From assembly GCA_017165825.1 (NCBI GenBank), contig CM029370.1:14594233-14658232 (forward strand): a DNA stretch of 64,000 nucleotides. The letters are read 5' to 3'. The notes under the pieces are model-generated. The model was not told the DNA's origin, did not search any database, and was given only the letters and a program-made list of their open reading frames with translations. A program made the position numbers and the translations under genes. Numbering within the stretch: the first letter of the stretch is position 1; each line of letters starts with the position of its first letter. Shown here piece by piece: positions 13,475 through 23,321 of this stretch. The DNA comes from Hepsetus odoe. Taxonomy: Eukaryota; Chordata; Actinopteri; Characiformes; Hepsetidae.

Positions 13475-13645
13475 CCGCACCAGGAGCAGGTGCAGTAGGC
13501 TGCAACGCTTGCACCCGGTACCTTGCTCAAGGTCCTGAACCTCAAACCTCCAATCAAGGGGACTGGTCTCTAAACACTTGGTGTCAGGAGTCAAACCCAG
13601 AATTTCAGAGGTATTTTCCACTGCGCCACCAACTGAAGTGGACAC
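13475..13645 (-). repeat. tRNA-like SINE, another subfamily
   Basis: Read in reverse it starts with a GTTGGTGGCGCAGTGG-like head and a GGTTTGACTCCTG-like box, then passes into TTGAGCAAGGTACCGGG. The head differs from families A and B. Assignment rests on the box-like words only. Confidence 0.5.
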
Positions 13646-13734
13646 TCGGTCTGCGATTCTTATAAATCTGTCGGTGGAACCATAAGGAGTATGTTTGTTG
13701 TTTTTTGTTTTTTAAGCAGAGTAGTTTAACCCAT

Positions 13735-14375
13735 GGGTAGATGTTTCTTATATAGTGGACAGTCTTTGAGGTAGGCCTTTGTAACGATGTGGACAGTCAG
13801 TGGAACTATAAGGTGGAGCGTATTTTAAAAAGTGGGTATTTGGTGGAACTATGGGGTGTATGTTTTAAATAACATGGGACATTCAGTGCACTGTAGGGTG
13901 GAGGGTTCTAATCACATGGGCAGTCAGTGCACTGTAAGGTGGAGGGTTCTAATCACATGGGCAGTCAGTGGACAGTAAGGTGGAGTTCTAATCACATGGG
14001 CGATCCATTGCACTGTAGGTGGAGGTTCTAATCATGGGCAGTCAGTGGACAGTAAGGTGGAGGGTTCTAATCACATGGGCAGTCAGTGCACTGTAAGGTG
14101 GAGGGTTCTAATCACATGGGCAGTCAGTGCACTGTAAGGTGGAGGGTTCTAATCACATGGGCAGTCAGTGGACAGTAAGGTGGAGGGTTCTAATCACATG
14201 GGCAGTCAGTGCACTGTTAGGTGGGAGGTTCTAATCACATGGGCAGTCAGTGGACAGTAAATGAGCTGTAAGGTGGGGGTTTCTGTTTAAGTGGACAATC
14301 GGCTGAGTTATAATCTGGGGTTGCCAATGAAGTGGACATTCAGGGAACTAGAAGATGGGTTTCTAATGAAGTGAG
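13735..14375. repeat. 41-bp minisatellite
   Basis: Tandem units with the shared word GGTGGAGGGTTCTAATCACATGG repeat with a 41-bp period; for example GAGGGTTCTA starts at 13901, 13942, 14101 and 14142. Units near 13740-13860 and 14270-14375 are diverged and of other lengths. The array ends about 150 bp from the scfd2 exon 1 donor, within intron 1. Confidence 0.9.
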
Positions 14376-14524
14376 ATTTTCTCACAGACTGACCACGTGC
14401 AGCGCACTTCAGTGCTGCATCATTGTATTACTTTGATCAGATGCAGTATCTAAGAGTTTGGAGTGCTTGGTTGGAGACTGTGGGGGTGATGCTGAGGTGC
14501 TCCAGGTTTTGACAGAACTCACAC

Positions 14525-15335
14525 CTGTCAGATCCAGAGTTCTGTCGATGAAGACCACCGAGGCTTTATTGGGAGCGGTCTTCCTCCTGCTCTTAGCCTG
14601 TGGGTGGTTGGCGAGCTCGGAGGCGAGCAGGCGGCTCATGGGCCCCACGGCGAAGCTCTCCTCCCGCGCGTTGACGGATTCGAGCAGCGCGTCGAGGGAC
14701 GAGGCGAACACCTTCAGCTGGAGCTGCAGCGGGACGGGCAGCGCGGCCGCGTCCACATCCGCCACGCTCGGAAATCGCCTCTTCTCGGGCCTCTTCTCGT
14801 TCAGCGCCTGGAGGTCGCTCTCCAGCAGGGGGAAGAGGCCGGCGAAGGCGGGCGCGAGCAGGAGCTGAGGTGAGACGCGGGCGAAGGCGAGCGGCGCGTA
14901 GGCCACCTCGGCGGTGTAGTTCATGTCGCCCATCCACTCGCAGAGCCGCTCCGAGAAGCGCTCGAACGCGGGGCTGCCCTCCCCCTCCCCGCTGCCGGGG
15001 CTCAGGTGCAGCGAGTGCGGGACGGCCGTGAACACCACGCAGTACTGGAAGCGGCTGAGGGAGATGATATTTTTCAGCACCTCCGCCGTTCTGCCCTTCA
15101 GCGGCGTGCTGACAGCGAACACCGCCTTGGGCTCGTCCTCGGCTCCGGCCGCGCCGCCGGAGAAGCGCCGGACTCCGCGCGCTCCCGCCGCCAGCAGCGC
15201 CGCCGCGCCTCCCGCGCTCCAGTGGAGACTCTCCGCGCACGGCCCGTCCATAAACACCACCGCCCGCCGCACCTTCTCCAAAACCTGCTCCCACGCGCGG
15301 CCGGCAAACGCCGCCAAGCTGTCCGCGGACGACAT
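14525..15335 (-). CDS. scfd2: scfd2 first coding exon, Sec1 family domain-containing 2
   Basis: The exon encodes the first 270 residues of a divergent Sec1/Munc18-family protein. Family members bind SNAREs in vesicle traffic; the exact role of SCFD2 is poorly defined. The translation shows blocks I recall from human SCFD2: AWEQVLEKVRRAVVF, CAESLHW, LCEWMGDMNYTAEV, REESFAVG, RRKTAPNKASVVFIDRTLDL. The start chosen is the Met at 15335, giving MSSADSLAAF; an upstream in-frame Met at 15410 would add 25 unlike residues. The exon ends after ACAG at 14525 with a GTGTGAGT donor (phase 1), where the similarity stops. The human protein is about 680 residues, so over half lies outside the window. The sequence is very GC-rich, unlike its surroundings, and the other long frames here are shadows of it. 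Confidence 0.92.
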
Positions 15336-15480
15336 GTCTGTAGGGGAGACGGTGCGCTTTAAAACCCAGTGAAACCTGCGCGGGGACAGCGGGACCCCAC
15401 ACCAAAACAAAACACACAGGGAGTCTCAGAGCGGTGACGCAGCGCGACGCGGTCGCAGGAGAATTGCGTCACTGGCTTCC
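14560..15480. promoter_or_regulatory. CpG-island-like GC-rich block over scfd2 exon 1
   Basis: About 0.9 kb with a high density of CG dinucleotides (for example GCGGCCGCG and GCGCGCGG words), in contrast to the AT-rich sequence on both sides. It covers the first exon and reaches about 140 bp upstream of the start codon, as expected for the 5' CpG island of a broadly expressed vertebrate gene. I see no TATA box at a sensible distance. Confidence 0.75.
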
Positions 15481-16159
15481 GTCTCGCTTCTTCCCTCTTT
15501 CAATTTTAATGAAAGAAGGATTAAACATGCATGCCTAAAATAGAAATATATATATATATTAAAGCATACGGGTTATTGTTCAGACATCTTCCAACATCTC
15601 TTCATGTTTTTGTGGTGAAACCTTGTCAAACAGGTAGAAAAATAAACAATAAAAAAGGGACTAACGTGGGTTGATAAATCCATAGTGATTTTTGTTGTTT
15701 GTTTGTTTGTTAAAGCTTGTTCTAAATGACTGAAACGTTAAGAAGCCGAGAGGGCATCACAGTCTCCAGTAAAGGGTTAAAAAGACAAGCCTCCCATTAG
15801 AAAAGTGCCGACGTTTTCCTGCAAAGAAAGTCCTTGGCTCTCTTTGTGTCCAGGTCGTGGGTTTGGGCGGAAGTTCTCGATCATTATTATGATGGTTGTG
15901 AAATGATTTGACAGTCACACAAGTGGGGATGAGCAATAAGTCAACACAGGACACACACCCCGGAGCAGCAGTCACCAACAGCACAGCTGTCAGAAGGGGA
16001 GCAGTGATTACAAACAAACAAACAAACAAGCAAACAAACGAATAAATAAATGTATCAGAAGAGAAGCTCAACAAATGTGGCATTTAAAGGAAATAAATAC
16101 ATACAGATGTCAGAAATGAACCCAATAGATTTTTTTTCCCCAGTTTTTCAATTTTTTTA

Positions 16160-16812
16160 GTTTGCAGTATTGAGATTAAATCAGTTGCAGGATTTTTATT
16201 AAGTCAGTTTGCAGGATTTAGATTAAATCAGTCTGCAGGATTGAGATTAAGTCAATTTGCAGGATTTTGAATAAGTCAGTTTGCAGGATTTATATTAAAT
16301 CAGTTTGCAAGATTTAGTATAAATCAGTCTGCAGGATTGAGATTAAATCAGTTTGCAGGATTGGGATTAAGTCAATTTGCAGGATTTAGATCAAATAAAT
16401 TTGCAGGATTTATATTAAGTCAATTTGCAAGATTTAGTATAAATCAGTTTGCAGGATCTACATTAAGTCAATCTGCAGGATTGAGATTAAATCAGTTTGC
16501 AAGATTTAGTATAAATCAGTTTGCAGGATTTAGATTAAGCCAGTCTGCAGGATTGAGATTAAATCAGTTTGCAAGATTTAGTATAAATCAGTTTGCAGGA
16601 TCTAGATTAAATCAGTTTGCAAGATTTAGTATAAATCAGTTTGCAGGATTTAGATTAAGTCAGTCTGCAGGATTGAGATTAAATCTGCAGGATTTAGAAT
16701 AAATCAGTTTGCAGGATTTAGTATAAATCAATTTGCAGGATTTAGATTAAGTCAGTCTGCAGGATTTAGTATAAATCAGTTTGCAGGAGTGAGATTAAGT
16801 CAGTCTGCAGGT
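16160..16812. repeat. 24-bp minisatellite upstream of fip1l1
   Basis: About 27 tandem copies of a unit like GATTTAGATTAAATCAGTTTGCAG, with alternating variants (AATCAGTTTG, AGTCAGTCTG, AGTCAATTTG). The period is a multiple of three, so a 121-codon open frame with an 8-residue period (LNQFAGF-like) crosses it; this is a by-product of the repeat. It ends some 210 bp upstream of the fip1l1 start codon. Confidence 0.95.
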
Positions 16813-16971
16813 GTGTGTGATGCGCTGCAGGGCAGGTGTGTTAGGAAGGCTCTGTGAACAGCGGGGTCACTCTCGCTGCCTCTTCCTGTATCTGGTCGCG
16901 CGCGCGGCCCCTCGTGTCCGTGGAGACGCTGAGAGTTGTGACAGCTGCAGAGAGCGGATTGCGCTGCGACC

Positions 16972-16975
16972 CGCA

Positions 16976-17010
<35 letters not shown>

Positions 17011-17019
17011 GCGCGCGCG
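16972..17019. repeat. Alternating purine-pyrimidine tract, (CG/CA)n
   Basis: 48 bp of strict alternation: CGCACGCG, then about 14 CA units, then five CG units. It ends 5 bp before the fip1l1 ATG. This is the classical sequence type for Z-DNA. Confidence 0.9.
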
Positions 17020-17024
17020 GCACT

Positions 17025-17091
17025 ATGTCGGTCGAGCGCAGGGACTCAGCAGGCTGTGCTAGTGGGGATGACGAGGCATGGCTTTATGGAG
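17025..17091 (+). CDS. fip1l1: fip1l1 coding exon 1
   Basis: Encodes MSVERRDSAG through DDEAWLYG, residues 1-22 plus one base. The E/D-W-L-Y-G word is the conserved N-terminal signature of FIP1. The donor is GGAG/GTGAGA. The ATG follows the CG-rich tract in the context CACTATGT. Confidence 0.9.
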
Positions 17092-20000
17092 GTGAGAACA
17101 GAACAGCCATGCGGTTCAGCCCGAGTGAAGTTTAAACCTGCACCAGCGCTCTCCGGAACTTTCCGCACATCACCAAGGCAACCAGCTGCAAACTAACCGG
17201 CAGCGTGTTACACAGAGACGGGCTTGTTGAGCTGCTGTTAAACCGATCCGAACCAGGAAGGTTACTTTCCGCCTCTGTGAAGGAGAAAACCCTCCCTGGT
17301 CCGCTGCTGCGGCCATATGGCGCAGATAAACCGGCCCAGCTCAGCTCAACTCAGCCCAGCTCAGCTCAGCTACAGCTGTTAGTCTGCTGACACGAGCAGC
17401 GCTGCTCTAACGGCCATTCCCTGCTTTTTATGATTAGTCGCTTGATTGAGTTTAGAGTTTGGAAAGTGATGCCAAAGTGGTGTTGGAAAGTGATACGGGC
17501 ACATATTAAACCCATTCAAGCATCAAACAGGAACAGATCGCCAATCAAAGCAGTCTCGGCTGAAAAACCCCTATTCTGATCATGCTGGTCGGTATTAAAC
17601 CGTGTTTCATCCTGGAGATCAGTCACTTTGTACTGTTACTCTGGATACGTCATGCGGTTTCATTGCGTTTTGGAAAATCTTGTCTGCTCAAAGTCAAACT
17701 TCTTCAAAGTTTACATTTGAAATGAAAATTCTAAAATCTCTCTCTCTTATGAATAACAGGTATAACTGCATCTAACTAAATTTCTTGGGTAAAATACGTA
17801 GAACTATATCTTGATCTTTATATTAAAGGGTTCTGTTTTGTTTCTGGAATTTGTGAGAAATTGTGACCATGTTTTTGCTGATATTTACGCATAAATGTGG
17901 AACTCTAAAGAGTTCACCAACTTTCCAGCTCCATTTTCTTATACATTTGTCGTGGTGATGGTGAGCCTCTTTGTAAATAGTGAGCATGTGTCTTTGAAGG
18001 AAAACTATGGCTGACGAGGTATTTCATTTGTCAGGTGTGGATAGACCATCGAACAGCAAGATGCAGCAAACGCATGACGCAAAAAGTGGCAAGTTTATTG
18101 CCATATTGTCAGGTCAAGTTTTATTTACGTAGCATGTTTTACAACTGTTCTTGTCACTTGGCTGGGAGGCCTATCAGGAAATGCATAAGCTGTCCACCGT
18201 GCAGGTGGTGGACAGCCGTCCATCTCAAAAAGCGAGAGAGAATTTCATTAGTTCTGTTTTGAACTTAGTGTGCAGACTATGAATTTACAGAGTGCAGAAC
18301 TGTGATAACGGCAGAACTCGATATTACAACCTGACTAGAAAGGACAGAACCGAGGGTTTTACAAAAACGAGAGCACCATGAGACACAGGTGTCCCCCCCC
18401 CCACACCACCATCAATAAACCTGAGGGATCGTGTGGGAGTGGTGGGCTGGCAGCACCAACGTCTGTTTACTGTAATTTTCTGTATCCGTGAACCCCGGAG
18501 ATTAGTGGAGATTAATTACTGAAAGTCTGACTAAACAAGTAGGTTTATAGCCTGGACTTAAAGACGTCTTTGGACAGTAGCTGGAAGACTGTTCAAGAGA
18601 TGGAGGGCTAAGAATGAAAAGGCTCTTCTACCTGCTGTTGTTCTCAAAACTCTGGGAACTGTTGGAAAGCCAGTACCTGTTCTAAGGGAGTGTGGGGGTT
18701 GGTAACTGGAGATAAGCTCAGAGAGATACTCGGGTGCGAGGCTGTATAGGGCTTTGTAAGTCAGCAGTAAAATTTTATAGCCAATGTGGAATTTCAGAGG
18801 AAGCCAAGAGTCTAGATAATATCGGACTAATGTGATCAAATGTTTTACAGGCAGATATGTGTGTTTTAATATGTTCATGTTAATTTTCTCAAGATTAAAC
18901 CTATTTCAGTGCAATGTTATTTAGTTTTTATTGAAAGTAACATTTTAATCTCCTATATTTTATCATTTGTTCTGGAGATACACATTGTCATCATCTGCAC
19001 CCTAAAAATATCAGCTGTTTGCCTATAAAACTGTATCTCTACTGTAAGACTGCCTGTTCAAGCCACAGGTTTCCCCAATACGCTGATCACCAAATACGGT
19101 TTCCAGCTTTTGAGTCTGTCTTAAGTCACTCGTTTCCTCCTTTAGTCACTTTTCCTCCTTTAATCCTTTCTCATAGACAATGATGAAGAAGATGCTAATC
19201 CTATTGACGATGATGACACTGAGGTTTTCAGGTAGGTGTGTGTATTATATCTACATTTCAGTGTCGTCTCCAGGAGTATTCATCCGGCCCATAACTGCTA
19301 GCATTCCATCTAAGTGGACTCTTATTCTGCTCAAAGTGTGTAGTCATCGTCCTGCATCTTGTAGACTTGTCCAATAACATCCCAGCTTCTACATCTGGGA
19401 TTGGGAGCCTTGGCTATTTCTTGGATTCTCTTGGTTTTGGGGTCCATTCATGATGAAGACCAGGTTTGAACAAAATCTGAGATGGTGTTGCCAGTGAAGT
19501 GAAAGTGAGCACATCATTGTGGGTACACAACACGCGGTAAACCACAACGAAATTACACCTCTGAATTTAACCCACACACAAACATGCAGCAGGGGGCAGC
19601 TATTGAAAGCGCCTGGGGAGCAGTGACGGGGACGATGCCGTGCTCAAGGGTACCTCAGGGCAACCTCCTGGCCTGGGATTTGAACCCACAATCTTATGAT
19701 CCTGGTGCCAACTCCCTAACCACTAGCCCACCGCTGCCCCAACCTTATCTGATTTGATATATTTCTTTAAGAACCAGCCTATTTTTAGACTAAATGTTCA
19801 AACATAAACATGTTCTTGAATGTATTTCCACTCATGTTGACCTCAGTGGCCTTCCATAGCTTTGAAGCTCACTGCGTTCGGCTGAAATCATTGGGAGTTT
19901 TTTTGGCTTGACAATGCATTTCTCATTAAGTGCATCTCATCACTTTTATTGGCATGTCCCAAGTGTACATTTTAACTGCCATCTCATTTCATTTGAAAAA

Positions 20001-23000
20001 GCTTGATATGGGCCTCTGCTTCTGAAGCCTGGTATGTAAGATGATCCACCAAGTCATCCATGACTTGAGTGGCGTTGCTTTTTTATCTAGTAATAGTTTA
20101 GGAGCTGATCTTGTCAGACATGCAAGATGGCCAACCAGAATGGTCATCCTGTTCAGACATGTACTTTGAACCATGTTTTAGGCTTCACCTTCACTTTTTC
20201 AGCTTTTCAGTCAGTTTTGTAATCTTCACCAAGCACTGACATCAAACACTGTCACTCAACCCAAGTTTGGCAAGTACTCTGTAAAATGTGGCATATTTTG
20301 CTAAAAACACTGCACAGTTTTCTACTTCACCTTAGTCAACTTACAGCTAGAAAGCTTTGATAAATGTCTTGAACTGAATCAGGTGCCCTAGAGAAGTTCT
20401 TTACAGCTTTCAAAATAAAATAGCAGTATGTTTTGAACTACTTGTTAAACACAAGGGCACAACATAGTTTCTTTGAGAGAATGTGCTCCTTTTTCTTCAC
20501 CTGAACTTCTCCATTAGCCTGCTCCCATTAGGGATTGCCACAATGTCTCCATTTCTTTCGGTCCTTTGCATCTTCCTCTTTCAAACCAACCGCCTCCTTC
20601 CTCACCGCGTCCAAAAACTCTCTCTTTAGCCTTCCTCTTCTCTCCTTCCTGGCAGCTCCGCCCTCAGCATCCACCTCCCATCATAGCCCTCGTCTCTTGT
20701 CTCCACATGTTCAAACCAAGGCAATCGTGCCTCTCCGACTTGTCCAACCTGAGCTGTCCCTCTAACAGTTTCTAATTCTGTCCATCCTAATCAGACCCAG
20801 TGGAATTCTTAGCATCTTTAAGTCTGCCTTTCATTTTGCCAGCATTGCTGTCTCCAACCCATATAACATAGCTGGTCACACTACCTTCCCTTTGAAATCT
20901 GCTGGTATCCGTTTGTCACAGATCACGCCTGCCGCTCCTCTACATCCATTCCAATTTGCCTGCAATCTCTTCTTCATTCCTCTCCTTTCTAGAGCATATC
21001 TCCACCTTTCAAGTATCTCCTCAAGCTGCTCCATACTCTTGTTACAGATCACAATGTCATCAGCAAACATTATAGTGTCAGGCCCCTTTGTAATATTTTT
21101 TTTTCCACTACATGTCTATCACCAATGGAAACAAAAAAGCGTGCAGCACTGATCCTTGATGTAATCCCACTTCTACTTTAAATGCATGCATCACTCCTGC
21201 TGCAGACTTTACCACTGTCACACTGCCCTCATACATATCCTGTACTACTCTGACATAAGTCTACAAAGGCACATTGCTCCTGACTCCTGACTTTCTCTAT
21301 TCTTCTCCATCAACATCCTCAGAGCAAACGTTGCAACTCTAGTGCTCGCTCTTGGCATGATACCATACTGCTGCTCACTAATTATCACCTCTTTTCTTAA
21401 CCTAGCTTCCACTACTCTTTCCCATAACTTCATGCTGTGGCTGACCAGCTTTATCCCTCTGATTTCTACAGCTCTGTGCATCACCCTTTAAAATTAAAAA
21501 TGTGTACCAGCACACTTCTTCTCCACTCTTCATGCATGCTCTCACAAGACTGTGTTAAATAATTGGGTTAGAAATCTGCCTTCTTTTCTGACACTTCTGT
21601 TCTGTTCTCCTTCTTCAGGATCCAACCACTCATACAATTCACCATTATAACTTATTTTAGCCTCTGCCACCTATTTCTTCAACCCTGTGCCTCATCTGCT
21701 TGTGCTCCTGTTTACAATCTTTATCCCCCTGACTATTCCACTTCTTCACCAGCCTCTTCTTCTGTATACGCTCTGCCACCAGAGTTCCTCATCCTCCCTT
21801 TTCTGTCCAGATGTCACACTGAGCACCTTTCTAGCTGTCACCCTTCTGCAGAAGGTGCTCAGCAATCTGTTAACTCTTCACTACCGCAGTGCCTGTCCTC
21901 CTGAAACTCCTGCCTGAATGTTCTTTAGCTGAACTATAGTTCCTTTTTAACTTTGTAATTATTTTAAGTGATAATGTTATTGCTTTTATTTGTGTATCCT
22001 TCTTTAAAGTACTTTGAATATTTTTTGAATGAATGTCAGTACTGTATGTTTTTTAAATGATCATTATTATTATTATTGTTGTTGTTGTTGTTATTATTAT
22101 TATCCTCATATGTTTTAATAGTTATTCTGATTTTCCCAGTGCCCTAGTTGGAGATGTGGAAGGTGTTAATGGAGTGGTCAGTCAGGTGTGTCTTCCTTCT
22201 TAATAGCCGACTTTATCTTTTGTTTTTTAAAATTTTTATTTTAATTAATAACTTTCTCTCTTTACAAAGGGTGGTGTTGCAGAGAGCGCCTCAGACAGTG
22301 ACGATGATGCTGTTTGTGTTACCATTGGTGACATCAAAACGGGTAACAGACAGAACATGTGAGTTGCTTTGACATCTCTTTATCATGATAGAATGAATTA
22401 ATTAAATTTCCTTTGTAAAAAAAAAAAAAAGTTAAAAATTTGACTAGCATAAAGCAATAGTATGTGTGTGTGCGTGTGTGTGTGTGTGTGTTCTCTTCCT
22501 GTAGCACTCCTGTCAGTCTTAACATAAAAGCCTCAGGCAGAACCAGTGTCTCAGGTAATAACACCTTGATCTCTGGCCATCACAGAAGCCAGTGAGTCCT
22601 TAAAGCATGGAAACACATCGATGGTGATGAAAAGTGCAATAGAGATAGAGCAAGTGATGCTGGAAAATTTCTTTCAGGAAATGTTTTTGATATATATGAC
22701 TAACTCTATTACTGTTTTCCTAAATGTTTCTTTATCAATGTCTATATCTACTACTCTCTCAACTTCAGTGTCCCCTGCATTACATTTTGACCATGGTCAA
22801 CAATGTTACCAGCTTTTCTAATTTGAGAGCTGTACCTCCTGTATTTTCTTCTCCTCAGGCATGAAGGTCAGTGAAATTGCTCTGGAGGCCGGGGACAGCG
22901 TCAGTGGCACTCCCGTGATGGAGGCAGATGTTGAGCCAATTGAGGAGAAACCTTGGAGGAAACCAGGTGTGTGTGTGTGTGGGCGTGTTCTTTGTGTTCA

Positions 23001-23288
23001 AGAAGCATTTTATTTGAATTTTACAGAAATGTGAGACTGAAAGCCACAGAGGGAAACTGTCTGTTTCCATCACTGCATGTTTAATGTGAAGGGCATTACA
23101 GCGCATAGGAATACTGGACTAGTTCATAGGGCCAATTTGCATAATTCTTGTTTGAAGATGTTCTTTGAAGATATTCTTTATATTCTTTTTTTTGGCTGTC
23201 CAAGCCTGCTTTTTTCAATAATAATGCTGTATGTGAGCTCTTAGGATTTTGTTTTCCTTCTGAGTTAGATCTTGTGCATATGTGTATT

Positions 23289-23321
<33 letters not shown>

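Larger units (their letters stand above)
1..14524 (-). other. scfd2: scfd2 intron 1 (5' part in gene sense), no coding exon seen
   Basis: The stretch follows the splice donor of scfd2 exon 1 in minus-strand sense and continues to the window edge. I looked for the conserved second-exon protein of SCFD2 on the minus strand and did not find it, so the next exon should lie beyond position 1. The content is repeats, listed separately: a Tc1 end, SINEs, a purine tract, microsatellites, an RTE scrap and a 41-bp minisatellite. The remainder is AT-rich sequence in which I recognise nothing. Open frames here are short or consist of translated simple repeats. Confidence 0.75.
15336..17024. promoter_or_regulatory. 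Divergent promoter interval between scfd2 and fip1l1
   Basis: 1689 bp separate the two start codons, which face away from each other, so both promoters and 5' untranslated sequences must lie here. Contents: the edge of the GC-rich block (to 15480), about 650 bp of AT-rich sequence with a short AT run and TTTG/AAAC runs, a 24-bp minisatellite (16160-16812), and a second GC-rich block from about 16890 to 17110. No transcription start can be fixed from sequence alone. Confidence 0.7.
17092..19176 (+). other. fip1l1: fip1l1 intron 1
   Basis: The first 300 bp are GC-rich, with a short CAGCT-rich run near 17335-17375. The rest is AT-rich and contains a SINE/LINE-like end at about 18112-18162 and a LINE fragment at 18550-18880. 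No other coding sequence is seen. Confidence 0.85.
19232..22139 (+). other. fip1l1: fip1l1 intron 2
   Basis: Contains a family B SINE (19497-19741) and a broken RTE-like LINE (20518-21570). A stretch to 22000 is C/T-rich in its first part and may be further LINE remnant, and a TTG/TTA trinucleotide run lies at 22065-22103. No exon is seen. Confidence 0.8.

Noticed and set aside
15335..15410. Upstream in-frame start of scfd2 at 15410
   Set aside because: It would add 25 residues that do not resemble the family N-terminus; the Met at 15335 aligns with the known start.
14458..15417. Long plus-strand and second minus-strand frames over scfd2 exon 1
   Set aside because: Shadow frames caused by high GC content. 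Only the frame beginning at 15335 matches SCFD2.
16337..16702. 121-codon plus-strand frame with an 8-residue period
   Set aside because: The frame stays open only because the 24-bp repeat unit is a multiple of three and lacks stops. The peptide resembles no protein known to me.
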